The notes under the pieces were generated by a model. The model was given only the letters and a program-made list of their open reading frames with translations, was not told the DNA's origin and did not search any database. A DNA stretch of 64,000 bases from the NCBI GenBank assembly GCA_012064415.1, contig SSNU01000131.1, forward strand, positions 1 to 64,000. Direction: 5' to 3'. Source of the stretch: Gyrodactylus bullatarudis (lineage: Eukaryota; Platyhelminthes; Monogenea; Gyrodactylidea; Gyrodactylidae). This document shows positions 22,564-33,125 of this stretch, one piece after another. The translations under genes were made by a program, and so were the position numbers. How positions within the stretch are numbered: the first letter of the stretch is position 1; the number at the start of each line of letters is the position of its first letter.

Positions 22564-22999
22564 TAATAACTTCGTTCGTTCTTAATCCTAGCATGACTTC
22601 CAGTCAGCAACCTCAGAAACATTTTAATTTATTGATTATCACAAGTTTTATTTTAAACAGTAGATTCCTTTCTTCCTCCACAGCCAAATCCGAATTCTTC
22701 GTCTAATGCTGAATATCTACATTTAATTGCTTCAAATCTTTGAAATCGATAAAACTTTGGATTCGAAAGTTGAAAAAGTGGCAATTTGGTGCATTTTTGA
22801 AATTCGAAAAACTGGCTAATTTCGGTCAGATTGAATTTTTTCAGAAATTTTTTAATTTCCACAACTTATTATCATTATGGGATTCTAAAAATAAATTTTT
22901 TCCTGACTTTCTGAAGAAAAATATTGAGTTTTTCGTATTAAAAGTAAATTCGCATCTTCATGTCAACTTTGCTTCAGCTTTTAGAATCCTTATAAAGGT

Positions 23000-25570
23000 T
23001 TTCACCATTTCTTTGTATTTACCTGAAGCACTCTTGAAATTCACGTGTCCCTTTCTTCCAACTTAACAAGAATAGAGGTCAGATGTATCCAACCGCCAGA
23101 AGGCACACTTTTGTTCATTTGATAATGAATATAATATAATGCATCGCAATTATCCCAATCTCATTGATTTACATGATTATCAATGTTAATACAATTTTTA
23201 CTATTGGAGAGAAGAATAATCATTAAAACCCTTCCAGACAACATGACCTGAGAAAATTTAATGATTTGTAAACAAAAAACAAACAACCTCATTAGTTTTT
23301 GTCTTTGAATAAATAAAACCACCATAATTATGAATTTTTCGTGTCTAATTCAAAAATTAATCATAGAAAAGGATGAATCTCAAGTTCCTAAGATTTTCTA
23401 ATGTCTTTAAAACTTAATCCTAAAAATGATTCAATACGATTTATAATTGATATTTAGAATAATTTTTCGATTAAATTAGCTTATTTGTGTTCAAGATTAT
23501 TTGGAATCATGTTGCCTAGGGCTGTAGAAGGATCATCAATAGATAAGTAAAACAAAAATGGCCGTTGAGATTTTAGGAAACACTCGATTGTCTTGCGAAA
23601 GACTACTTCCTATTTATCCTGCTTGAGAATTAATAGATTAGGGTGATCACAGATCAGTTGTTCTTTGATTGCTTTTTCAAAAATTGAGTGGTGATATTTG
23701 TTTTTTTATCAATTGGGGATCTTGAAAAATAAAGTTTGATTCCTCTCACACGCATATTTTAATTTCTGAATTGTGAACACGAAAGGTTAAAAGTTATTTA
23801 ACGCATGAAGAGTTCGATTCTTCTGCGTAATAGATTTTGAATGGCCAAGGATTCGCTATTATGCCATGGATGTTAAAAAGTCCCAATTTTTTCAGGTAAA
23901 TAAATAAAAATTATGAGGGAGGAAATGTTCTATAGTCCTGATGGTGATAAATTTATTTCTCAGTTTGTGTTATTTTTAGAATAGTATAACCTATGAAATT
24001 CTTGAACAAACAGTATAATTAATACAAAACCTTGTGCGGTAAAATACATGTGGTCAGAAGATTCATCCATATTTGCGGTAAATGGTATCTAATAGGGTTA
24101 AAAAAGCTCTTCTACTTGAAATGAAACCGAGATATTTTTATTTCTAAATGAATTATAAACGATTTGCATTTTTAACTCGATGAGTAAAATGACTTAAGTA
24201 ATAATTTATTCCATGTTAACCGTTTTAGATTATTCATATGCCAAAAGATCGAAGATTTGATTATTTCAAAATTCCAAAAGAGTATTTTTGTGAAAAGACA
24301 GAAAAAGCATAATTCTAATTATCTCTATTATGTTCCAATGGAATAACCAGGGTGTGGCCAAAATAACCTATACTAGATTGGAAATCATTTTCTCCCTATT
24401 ATCATAGTTGTGATGTAAATTGATTTTGTTATTGTATTATTCTAACCAATCAAGAATTCAGGAGATTTCTCAACTATCCTTCATAAATCACTGATAATTT
24501 TATTGTATTTTTTATAGTACTGGGAAAAAGATTAAAGTATTCTCTAATTTCTTGTTACTTGATTTATTTTCTTATTCAAAGTCAAGTGTGATAATTAAAT
24601 TAAACTTAAAAAATAGACACAGATTTTAATTGATATGAAATTGAGTATCTGTGGTTTTTACAAAGGATTAAATCTGATGTCCTAAGTCTTCAAGATATTC
24701 TTATATAATTGAAAGAACATGAAAAGCTTATTTAGATTAAAATAATTCGTAAAATAGTAGTAGTAATTCAGTTTACAAAAACAGCTGTTTTTTCAAGATC
24801 TAATTTGTCAAATTCAGAAATTTGGTTGAAAAATTTAATTAGAATTTGTTAACAATATCACATTTATGATAATTTCAAACCCAAAAGTTTCTCAATTTCT
24901 GAAATAGGCCAACCCATTCAGAAGGTAATTGCAAGTGAATTAATCCTATTGGTATACAGAAGAGAAATTATTTCCATGGGAGGTCAAATTTGATAAATCT
25001 TTTATAAGTGTAAAACTTGATGTCGTTTCTCTCATCCTTCACATGTGAAACGAATTCAAACAGCTCTTGCTGATGATTCTAAATGGGTTTAGATAAGGAA
25101 AAAATAATCATTCATCCACTTTCCCTTTGTGAGGGAACTGAAATTACATTCAAGATTTTATATACATTATATGTATTATCAAAAAAAGTACAAATTGGAA
25201 TTGATTCCCTGATAATCTATAGAATGAGAGAGTAAACACAAATTGTATTCTCTTGTTTAAAGTCCTCACTTTTCCTTTTTATTTATAAACAGGAAATTTA
25301 TTTTACCTTGGCTGGAGAAGAAGGAAAAAGGATATCTCCAGCTTATTGAATGCTCATTGAAATGGTTCCCTCAAACAATTTGAATTTCTCGATGATCCTG
25401 AATAAATATTTACTTAAATTTTTTATCTTTTCCAATTCAAAGCTTCTTATGAGAAGCATTCGAATTTGCTCATTTCAAAATTTTGGATTATCAAATAATT
25501 TGGATCCTGTTTGATTGTTATCTATAATTTGATCATAACAACCTTGGGTAATAGAAGTTTTTTGTCGATT
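23000..25570. other. Gene-free stretch with one strong hairpin
   Basis: AT-rich. At 23801-23828 ACGCA/TGCGT and GAAGA/TCTTC form a 10-bp stem with one bulged T around the loop GTTCGAT. No gene supported. Confidence 0.45.
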
Positions 25571-25574
25571 TAAA

Positions 25575-25870
25575 TAAAGTTTACTGATATCAAGTTGGGA
25601 ATCTATGATTTTTACGAAAATCTCAATTTTTTCATTAAGAAAATTTTAGGAATCCAGATTATGATGTCTAATTTTACCGTCTGAAAAAAAATTTGAAGAA
25701 AAATATAGTCGTTTCCAAATTTCGATTTGAGACCGAAATACAAGTTTTTGAAGTTGAAATTAAATTTTTCTTTTTAATGTGAATGTCAAAAGAAGATTTT
25801 CAAGTTCAGGTTTAGACAAGGGGAACGGATATTGCCACTAATTTTTTGAGGGAACCACCATTTTAAAAAA
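25575..25870. repeat. FB-related fragment
   Basis: Starts with a variant of the FB tip (TGATATCAAGTTGGGAATCT) followed by sequence like that at 26800-27000 in inverse. Only one arm is seen. Confidence 0.5.
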
Positions 25871-26720
25871 TGTTTGATAATCGAAATATCTGCTTACAAG
25901 TAGTTCCGATTTACAAAAGAGATTTTTGAGGGGTAGAAATTAGGGGGATAAGTTATCCAGGATAACTTTTACACAGTTATTAAAGAGAGACTAATGTATT
26001 GAGAAAATACAATTTCAGTCCGAATACACATGAATTAGCTTTGGTAAAATTTTAATAATCACAACATTTAGAGAGCAAAAATAATGGTAAATTTTACAGA
26101 TATTCCTCTTCGAAAAGTACATCTTTCCCAATTTATTTCAAGTGCACTAAAACTGACATGTTCAAACTGAGAAAAATCTAAAATCAGAGTTTTCTCTTTT
26201 CAAAGCGGTAAAAATAGCGGATTTTTTCCTCCTCAATTAAAGAATTATTCATTCAATCTTATTTCTCAGTTAAATAGGGATGATACTATGAATTAATTTT
26301 ATCAATGGGAACCCCTTTTATTTGGAATGTATTTGAGATGATTTTTGTCAAGATAAATTGTACATTTTTTATACTATGGGTGAGGATATGTACACGCCCT
26401 TCCAAAATGTCATTCAATGATTTGATCAATCGATATTCTTCGGTATCTCAATCTTTCAATTTATTTTATCCCCTAAAAGTACATTTCTTAGTCATTTTGA
26501 TAGATGAAATAGACTTGATTAAGAATAAATTCATTCTGATACTATCTATTTTAAAATTAAACCTTTTCGTGCACTCTAACAAATCCGTTAGATTCGATAA
26601 CCCTGTCGAGAGTAGGGTCCTGCAGAATGGTTTCACTATAGTTATTTGCATCTTTTTAGGTTTGGAATATTTAACTCATCTGTTTATAGTTTTTAGCATA
26701 TTCCACTTTCTTGTCATTTT
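25870..26720. other. Gene-free stretch
   Basis: AT-rich. The frame 26305-26724 (plus) is Ile/Phe/Leu-rich and has no recognisable domain; I leave it out. No SLC44 exon was found here on the minus strand. Confidence 0.4.
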
Positions 26721-26724
26721 GTGA

Positions 26725-27005
26725 TCCTGAAAATCAACTTTTGATTACTCTCTTACTTTGAAATCAATAAAAAAATTTAGTTCAAAGTTCGAAAAATGGG
26801 ATTTTGACGCCAAATCAAAATTTGAAAAAATACCATATTTTTCATTAAAAAAATTTTTTTCTGAATTTTTTCCTTCAAATCGTAAACGTGAGCAACATGA
26901 GTAGGATTCCAAAAAACCTTTAACATATTCGAATTTTCGATGAAAAAATCGAGGTTTTCGTAAAAATCATAAATTCCCAACTTCATATCGATTAGCTTTA
27001 TATAG
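26725..27005. repeat. FB-related repeat downstream of the SLC44-like gene
   Basis: The right end is the inverse FB tip (CCCAACTTCATATCGATTAG); the left end (CTGAAAATCAACTTTTGATT) matches the middle of the foldback at 39655-40073 and sequence near 52590 and 58310. It lies just past the last SLC44-like exon. Confidence 0.6.
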
Positions 27006-27232
27006 AAAGTAGGTTGAAAGATGTTCTCAACAGTATCAACACTGAAAGGATAGAAGGTGTTGCCACCAGAGGGAAAACTCATTCCTTGGTGAGACATTTA
27101 ATGTTACTGTGAATCGTGAAAATAATTTTGATTTCTCTCTCTCTTGGTGGTTGTCATTTACCATGGTTTATGTGGAAGATTTACATGTTCCAAAGAACAT
27201 TCAATTCAAGTCTTCGAAATCTCCTATAAAAA

Positions 27233-30200
27233 TTATTTTAAATCTCTCGATGTACTGATCATGAAAGGCCATGTTGCATACTCAAGATAATCAGTAAACA
27301 TTAGGGGTGGTACGTGAAAATCAAAAAAACAAAATTTTGAGATGCTTGGCACATCATCTGATAGACAATTTCGCCCTGATTCTAATGATGTAATTCTCAA
27401 TTCTTTAGCTGGAAAAAAAACCTGTGACATTATAGAACCAACTGACTCAATTTTCACACGTTAAAGAGAATATATTCGATAACTACTTGGAAGTAGTTTT
27501 TTTTTTAATTACTAAACATGAATAAAAATATTCAGTTTTGTGTATGACAACCCTAGATTGCTTTTCTAATTCTCCATTTCAAAAAATATCATGTACAGAT
27601 AGTTGAAAATTATTTTTTTAATTTTTAAATTAAAATTATTTCACTATTCACTAGTCGTCCAGGGATTAGTATTAATTCCTGTATTCACCCGATTCACCAT
27701 AACTCTATATGCTCTATAAATAGAGTTTTTTATATAAAGATTCGACTCTCTTTCTCATATGAATGTGAGACATTTTACCTCGAGGATGCAAATTCTCATA
27801 TATTTCATGATGTTTGATCGTTTTTCTCTCCATATCGTGAATAAAAATTTTTGAACAATAAGGCGTTTCCAGTTGCTCTAGAAACAATCAGTTATCTCAA
27901 GACAAAAAGAGAGCTTGCTCTATATTTTCAAATAGAAAGCAGAAATAATAATAAAAAAGACTCACTCATGCTTAGTATGTAAATTATTCCAAAGAATAGG
28001 AGTAGCATCCAGCCAATTAGGAAGAGGGCATTTATCAGGGGCATGAATATTTGAATGTAGACTTGTTCCTCCATTAAATCCTTGATGAAATAGCTAAACT
28101 TTTGCATAATGTTGGCCTCTCTTCGAGAAAAGTGAAAATACAATAAAACTGATATCTAAAAGAAAAAAGAAGAATAAATTGAAATTTGAGCTGTATTCCT
28201 TCAACGGTAGTCGAATGGTTATTCAAAATTAATGGACCGTTTCCCATTTTTCTAAGGAAATTCGTTAGAATTATAAACTTTTCATCCCATAGTCTCATTA
28301 ATTTCTTCAGTTGAGCTAGATTCAAAGATTCTTCAACTGAAAGAAATTTATTTCTGGATTTTTATTCTCTAATAATAAATGAAATCTGTCGTTGACTAAA
28401 CTATCAAAAATTCGTTTACTTCTCTCGCAACACAGTGATAAATACAGGTCATTTTGAAGATTATCGAAAACTGAGCATTTTTTCCTATAAAACCATACGT
28501 TTTCGAGTTTGTTCTGATATACAAAATCTCGATTGAAAACCACGATTTTTAGAGCACGTGCCAATTCTTTCTCAAAGAATTTTACTACGAGTAAGGACAA
28601 AATTAAGATTTTTGAATAAAAATAGTGTTAGTAGTAAAAATCGAGTCTTTTTGCACCTTTTGAGAGAAATCCCTAGGAAATTAGCTAAATTTTCATTTTG
28701 ATTTTCAAAAATGTGTTATTCTCGATTAAAACATCCACTTTTGGTTAAGGCATGGAACATTGTTCGGGAAAAATAAAATTTTGCATTACCTTACTTTCCA
28801 TTAAAATTAGAAAAATGTCTGCTGAAAGATTAGATTATCAGAATAATTTTATTTTTCCTGATTTAAAGTAACTGGTTCAATATGGTGCCGGAATCTGTAA
28901 TTAGATGTAAAAAATGGAGAAACTTACAAACAAAATAGAATAAAGGATCGTCATTGATATGGCAAAGGATTGGGAGAATCTTGAAAGACGAAAATCTTCA
29001 ATACTCAAATATTGTTTGATTTTCTCAGGTTCATCCTGAACCAATATTACCAGGAGAAATATTGATATCAATAGGGAAACTGAAAATCGTAAAAAGAAAT
29101 TGTAATATTATTTATATGAGATCAAATTGGTTATTTTTCCCAAAGGTTTCGCTTGTAGTTTTTGTAGTATCGTACAAATTTCCATTAATTAATTCATCAT
29201 TATTTTTGTTGATCGGCTTATTGCCGTTAGTGCTAGGATGGAATTGTGAAAATTTCCAATCAAGACAAAATTTATTTTATTCAACCACTCTTTAATGAAA
29301 AAATTGTAAAAAAGATTTGTCTTTTAGACAAAAGGATCATAATTCTCTATTGTGTTTGTACTAAATTAAATGTAATGCACCTTTAATATTTTCACAATTT
29401 GATTGATTTAAGTTTTTAAATACCAAAATTAATTTTTAAGGAATCAACAAGTATTCCGATTCTAAACGTTCATTACTACTGCTCATTACTTTCATTGTGA
29501 CTTTTTAAAAACTTTCTGATGACTAATGAGAATATGTAGTTCAGAGAGATTTTATGTCCTCAAAAAAGTGTGATAATTGTTATGATTATTAATAATGAAT
29601 CATACTCACAAGCCAGTGATATCGTTACACATATTTGTAAGAATAAACGGATGTTGAAATTGCCAATTCTATGCGTGAGAACAAGGATAAGGGAGAAAAC
29701 TGGTAAATAAATAATGCATTATTATAAGGTATTTATGAAGATAAAATTTGAATGTTGAAAACTTACTAATTGATAATGATATTTCAATTAAAAATTGTTT
29801 GTACGATAATATAACATCTCCTAGAGATATATTCAACTTGTAAATTAGATTAGATTTAGACTTGACATAGGAACTATAGTGACGTTGAATGTTGAAAAAT
29901 ATTCCTTTTTCTTCTATTGAATTTAAAACAAGACTTTTGGGCACGCAGAAACCACCAAGAGCATAGGTCTTTTCGAATGGAATTCTCGGACAAAGGTAAA
30001 CTCCGTCAATTTTAGGAGATGATGAAAAATACTTTGCATCAAGTTTTGGATAGCAAAGAGAAGCATTATTTAACACTGAAAAACGAGTTATTGCTGAAGG
30101 GTCATCAAGTATTACATCTGGACACTTTTCCACGCAGACTGAAATTGATTTGTTCAGGTCATATGAATTAGTTTGCAAAATAAATGGTCTAAATTTATGA

Positions 30201-30387
30201 AAATTATCTCACTTTGATGTTTCAGAACAAATTTTACCGGAGCAATCATATTTTCCATATAGTTTTTCTACATTTCCATAGGAGAATATGTAAAAGCAAA
30301 GCACGATCTGAAATTAACTCAATAACATACATATAGAGTGAAGAATACAACAAAAGACAGGTTACTTATAAGGCATGCCAATTTCAT
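27233..30387 (-). CDS. SLC44A-like: Choline transporter-like protein (SLC44 family), seven exons, C-terminal half not found
   Basis: Minus-strand exons 30331-30387, 30213-30307, 29767-30188, 29610-29699, 28928-29079, 27966-28155 and 27233-27408 join with consistent phases at GT-AG sites; introns are 23, 24, 67, 530, 772 and 557 bp. The protein (393 aa) has a first membrane segment in residues 6-28, the Cys-rich extracellular loop typical of SLC44 (G-K-Y-D-C-S-G-K-I-C, S-V-C-V-E-K-C-P-D, Y-L-C-P-R-I-P-F-E, G-F-C-V-P-K), then paired hydrophobic segments and L-I-N-A-L-F-L-I-G-W-M-L-L-L-F-F. SLC44 proteins are plasma or mitochondrial membrane carriers for choline. Family length is about 650-700 aa; the last exon runs into a TAA at 27233-27235 before an FB repeat, so the C-terminal segments are missing or lie in unseen exons. 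The start ATG (30387) may be preceded by another exon (acceptor ACTCGACAG just upstream). Confidence 0.72.
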
Positions 30388-30883
30388 CAATCTTCTGTCG
30401 AGTAATTGATAATGTTGAATTTAAATTCTTGTAAATTGTAGCGATTATAACAAAATTCATTTCAATAGTAGTTGTTTTAAATTAATCAAAATTACATTAT
30501 AAAATTTAAATTATGTATTAGAATTTTTTTATAGAGTTTAGATGTTTAATTGGTAATTTTAAAAATTACTAATACTATTTGTACTCTTCAAATTATCTTG
30601 GCCATAGTCAATTCTTTTTTAATGATGAGCAGTATTAGCAGCACTATTACTACGGTATATCACGTTGAATTTTCAGTTATTTTGAAATTTTCTTTTTGTA
30701 TTGAGAGTATATAATTCAGAATTTTGAGTTCCTTTAGTCTGAAAACGATCTAATTAGACATTTCATTCTCATTTCTCTCATCAGACTGAGAACAATGGTT
30801 AAAAAATCTCCTAGGTTACTTAAAATATTTATTCATTGAAATGTATTAGTTTTTATCAACTTTGGCAAATTTTACTTGAGAAC

Positions 30884-32404
30884 ATGACGGGTTAGTTCAG
30901 TTTCTATAATAATTCTTAGAAGAAAACTTAGCAAGTGACCAGGAGAATGAAGAAGTTCTCTCAAAAGGTCAAGCTGATCACCAGAAAGAAACCAAGGCTT
31001 CAGGAGATAAGGAAATATTTTTGGATCCTATCGATTCAGAATTTTGCTGTGATTCTTGTGATAGATTCCTCTATTCTCCCTTTACAATGAAGGCGTGCAA
31101 GCATAGTCTCTGTTCCTCGTGTTATTCGAAAAGTCTCAAGTATTGTATTTAATAGTTTTACCCATTTAAATTTGTAGAGTAGATATGAAATGTCCAATTG
31201 ACGGAGAGGTCATTGAAAAAGGAATTCCTCAAAATAAAAAGATTCTAAAGAAAATTTCAAAGCTAAGAATCAAGTGTCCTCATTCGGAAAAAACTTGTGA
31301 ATGGGAGGGCATTTTATTGGATTTGACAAAACATTCAGCTGAGTGCTTGTATCAAGTGATATCTTGTAGTCTTGGTTGTTCTCTTGAATACGAACGACAA
31401 TATGAGAAAGAGCATTCAGATAATGACTGCAAAAAGAGAGAGATTCAATGTAAACTTTGTGAAGAGACCATGAAAGCTGAAGACGAAGAGGAACACATCA
31501 AGGATGTCTGCGTCAAGTTTATGATTCCATGTCCAAATGGTTGCAGCGTCAAAGAGATAGCAAGATCAGATTTTGACAAGCATATTGAAGAGGAATGTGA
31601 TAAGCAAGAACGTCCCTGTCCCTACGCAATCCATGGATGTGAGGAGATGGGTCTTATTGATAAAATCAATAGTCATGTGAAAAGCTCAACAGATTCTCAC
31701 ATACAATTGATGAACAAGACTGTAGTCGAAATGCACAAGCTCTTGATTGTTCAGGTAATTAACTGATGTTAAATTAAATGTCCAGACAGCAGAACTTGTT
31801 GATGCCAAGGCGAAACTTATAAAGATTCAAAATGGAATGAACGACATTCTAAAAGCAAACGGATGTTCATTTATCTGGAGAATTAATGAGTACAATGATA
31901 AATTGTTACAGGCTAAGACAGGGAAAAGATTAACCTTTTTCAGTGAACCGTTTTATTCGTAAGTTTTTCCTTTAAAAATATTTGCAATAGACATCAACTT
32001 GGATATCGTTTCGGTGTATCAATATGTCCAAATGGTGACGGTAAGATGTCGGGTAAATATTTTTCTGTTTTCGTGTGTATTTACAAGGGTGAATATGATT
32101 CCCTACTACCATGGCCTTTCGCTTCAAGTGTAAGCTTGAGTCATTTATTTAATACTAGATAAAAATCACAATGATTGATCAAAATCCAATAATTTCCGAA
32201 AGAAAGTCAATTGAATATACGATTCGTCCGAATGTTATTGAAGAGAATGACATGTTTCTCCAACGCCCAAAGGGTGAAAGAAACCCTTCATTTGGAGCAC
32301 TTAGGTTTTGTGCATTAGACGAGATTGAAAATGGTCATTTTATTATGGACAATACCATGTATCTCAAGATTACGGTTGATGGAGAAGAAATTCCATTATT
32401 CTAA
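30884..32404 (+). CDS. TRAF-like: TNF receptor-associated factor (TRAF): RING, TRAF-type zinc fingers, MATH domain
   Basis: Six exons (30884-30890, 30920-31139, 31178-31754, 31786-31958, 31991-32129, 32159-32404) give 453 aa in one frame; introns are 29, 38, 31, 32 and 29 bp. The first coding exon is only 7 nt. The RING (about residues 43-83) reads F-C-C-D-S-C-D-R-F, A-C-K-H-S-L-C-S-S-C-Y, K-C-P-I-D-G. TRAF-type zinc fingers follow (C-P-H-S-E-K-T-C-E-W, H-S-A-E-C-L-Y, C-P-N-G-C, H-I-E-E-E-C-D). After a short helical stretch comes the MATH domain (about 326-453): H-Q-L-G-Y-R-F-G-V-S-I-C-P-N-G-D-G, Y-K-G-E-Y-D-S-L-L-P-W-P-F, I-T-M-I-D-Q-N, F-L-Q-R-P. TRAFs are cytoplasmic adaptors and RING E3 ligases for TNF-receptor and Toll-type signalling. 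The stop is 10 bp from the TSEN54-like stop. Confidence 0.93.
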
Positions 32405-32414
32405 ATTAGAATTT

Positions 32415-32972
32415 CTAATGTGACTGGTTGATAAATGTAACATCACTCTCGTCATACATCGCTAACAAAATTGGTGTTGTCAACTCATTTGATATTATTT
32501 TAAACTCTTCTAGCAAATAACATTTCTTGACTAAAAATTTAGCATTCAAAGGATTTGACTTGACAAAGTTTTTTGTTTCATAAAGTGAATAAACAAAATT
32601 TGAATCATTTGCAAGAGAATTTCTTCTTATAATATATGGAAGTCTTGATAAATGCTGGAAAATTACATAGTTTTCGTACAAGTCTTTTGTAAAAATTAGA
32701 TCCATTGCACACTTTTGATCAATATACTCATTTAAGTAAATCACTTTTATCATATGAATACTCATCAAGTAAATACATTCTTCTGGGTAAAGATAGTTTT
32801 TTTTCTCTTCTGTATAGCCCATAGTTCTGAAAAATTTGCCCTTTAGTTTAATTATTTCAATGGATTTATTATCTTGATTAATAACCGCTACAGATTTATT
32901 AAGATCAGAGAAATTTTTATTAATATTGATAAGTTGGTAATAATTAGCGAGAGTTAACTCATAAGAGTCCAT
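32415..32972 (-). CDS. TSEN54-like: tRNA-splicing endonuclease subunit Sen54-like
   Basis: ATG at 32972 (minus), 185 aa, no intron needed; the frame is open upstream to about 33014 without a better ATG. The N-terminal Sen54 signature is clear: K-L-K-G-K-F-F-R-T-M-G-Y, then Y-L-Y-P-E-E-C-I-Y-L-M-S, then L-Y-E-N-Y-V-I-F-Q-H-L-S-R-L-P-Y-I-I-R-R. Sen54 is a structural subunit of the nuclear heterotetramer that cuts introns out of pre-tRNA; catalysis is by Sen2 and Sen34. The protein is short for the family (human about 526 aa), matching a compact version that keeps both ends of the fold. Tail to tail with the TRAF gene and head to head with the RNF139-like gene. Confidence 0.82.
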   Translation of the reverse strand: MDSYELTLANYYQLININKNFSDLNKSVAVINQDNKSIEIIKLKGKFFRTMGYTEEKKNYLYPEECIYLMSIHMIKVIYLNEYIDQKCAMDLIFTKDLYENYVIFQHLSRLPYIIRRNSLANDSNFVYSLYETKNFVKSNPLNAKFLVKKCYLLEEFKIISNELTTPILLAMYDESDVTFINQSH

Positions 32973-33125
32973 GATTTGGGTTATCAAGAATGGTAGGACA
33001 ACGTTTGTCTGCACTGCAGGAATAATTCTGTCAGTGAAAATTTTTGAATTTTTATCTTAGTTCAACAAATTTAAAACTGCTTTTTAGAAGTATAGTGTTT
33101 TATTTGTACACATCTTGCCGGTTAT
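32973..33125. promoter_or_regulatory. Shared divergent promoter region of TSEN54-like and RNF139-like genes
   Basis: Only 153 bp separate the two start codons. No clear TATA or CCAAT box is visible; the region is AT-rich (TTTTATTTGTACA near 33099). A bidirectional promoter is inferred from the layout. Confidence 0.5.

Larger units (their letters stand above)
22075..22618 (+). mobile_element. R element copy 2: ORF C-terminus, promoter, structured leader, ORF start
   Basis: In order: the C-terminal part of an ORF (stop at 22414-22416), an ATTGG box (22433-22437), a TATA box (TATAAATATAAC, about 22499), the leader, and an ATG at 22593 (M-T-S-S-Q-Q-P-Q) that runs into foldback sequence after about nine codons. 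Leader landmarks: GTCGGT 22514-22519, TGGT 22523-22526, CTGAAGA 22527-22533, ACCGAC 22536-22541, GAAA 22542-22545, palindrome AATAAAGCTTTATT 22545-22558, ACCA 22560-22563. It is inserted in an FB element. An LTR or pseudo-LTR junction is the likely origin. Confidence 0.65.
21900..22980. repeat. FB foldback element, split by an R element
   Basis: Left arm about 21900-22075, right arm about 22620-22980, inverted to one another (for example TTCAACTTTCGAATCCAAAA at 21957 and its inverse near 22750). The tip GACATGAAGATG is at the right end in inverse form (near 22965). Between the arms lies the R copy at 22075-22618. Confidence 0.75.

Noticed and set aside
23758..23835. tRNA gene, from GTTCGATTC
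   Set aside because: The T-stem is in the wrong register and there is no D-arm, anticodon arm or acceptor stem.
26305..26724. 139-codon plus-strand frame rich in Phe/Ile/Leu
   Set aside because: No domain, no splice context; composition is what AT-rich DNA gives by chance, and it is not a missing SLC44 exon, which would be on minus.
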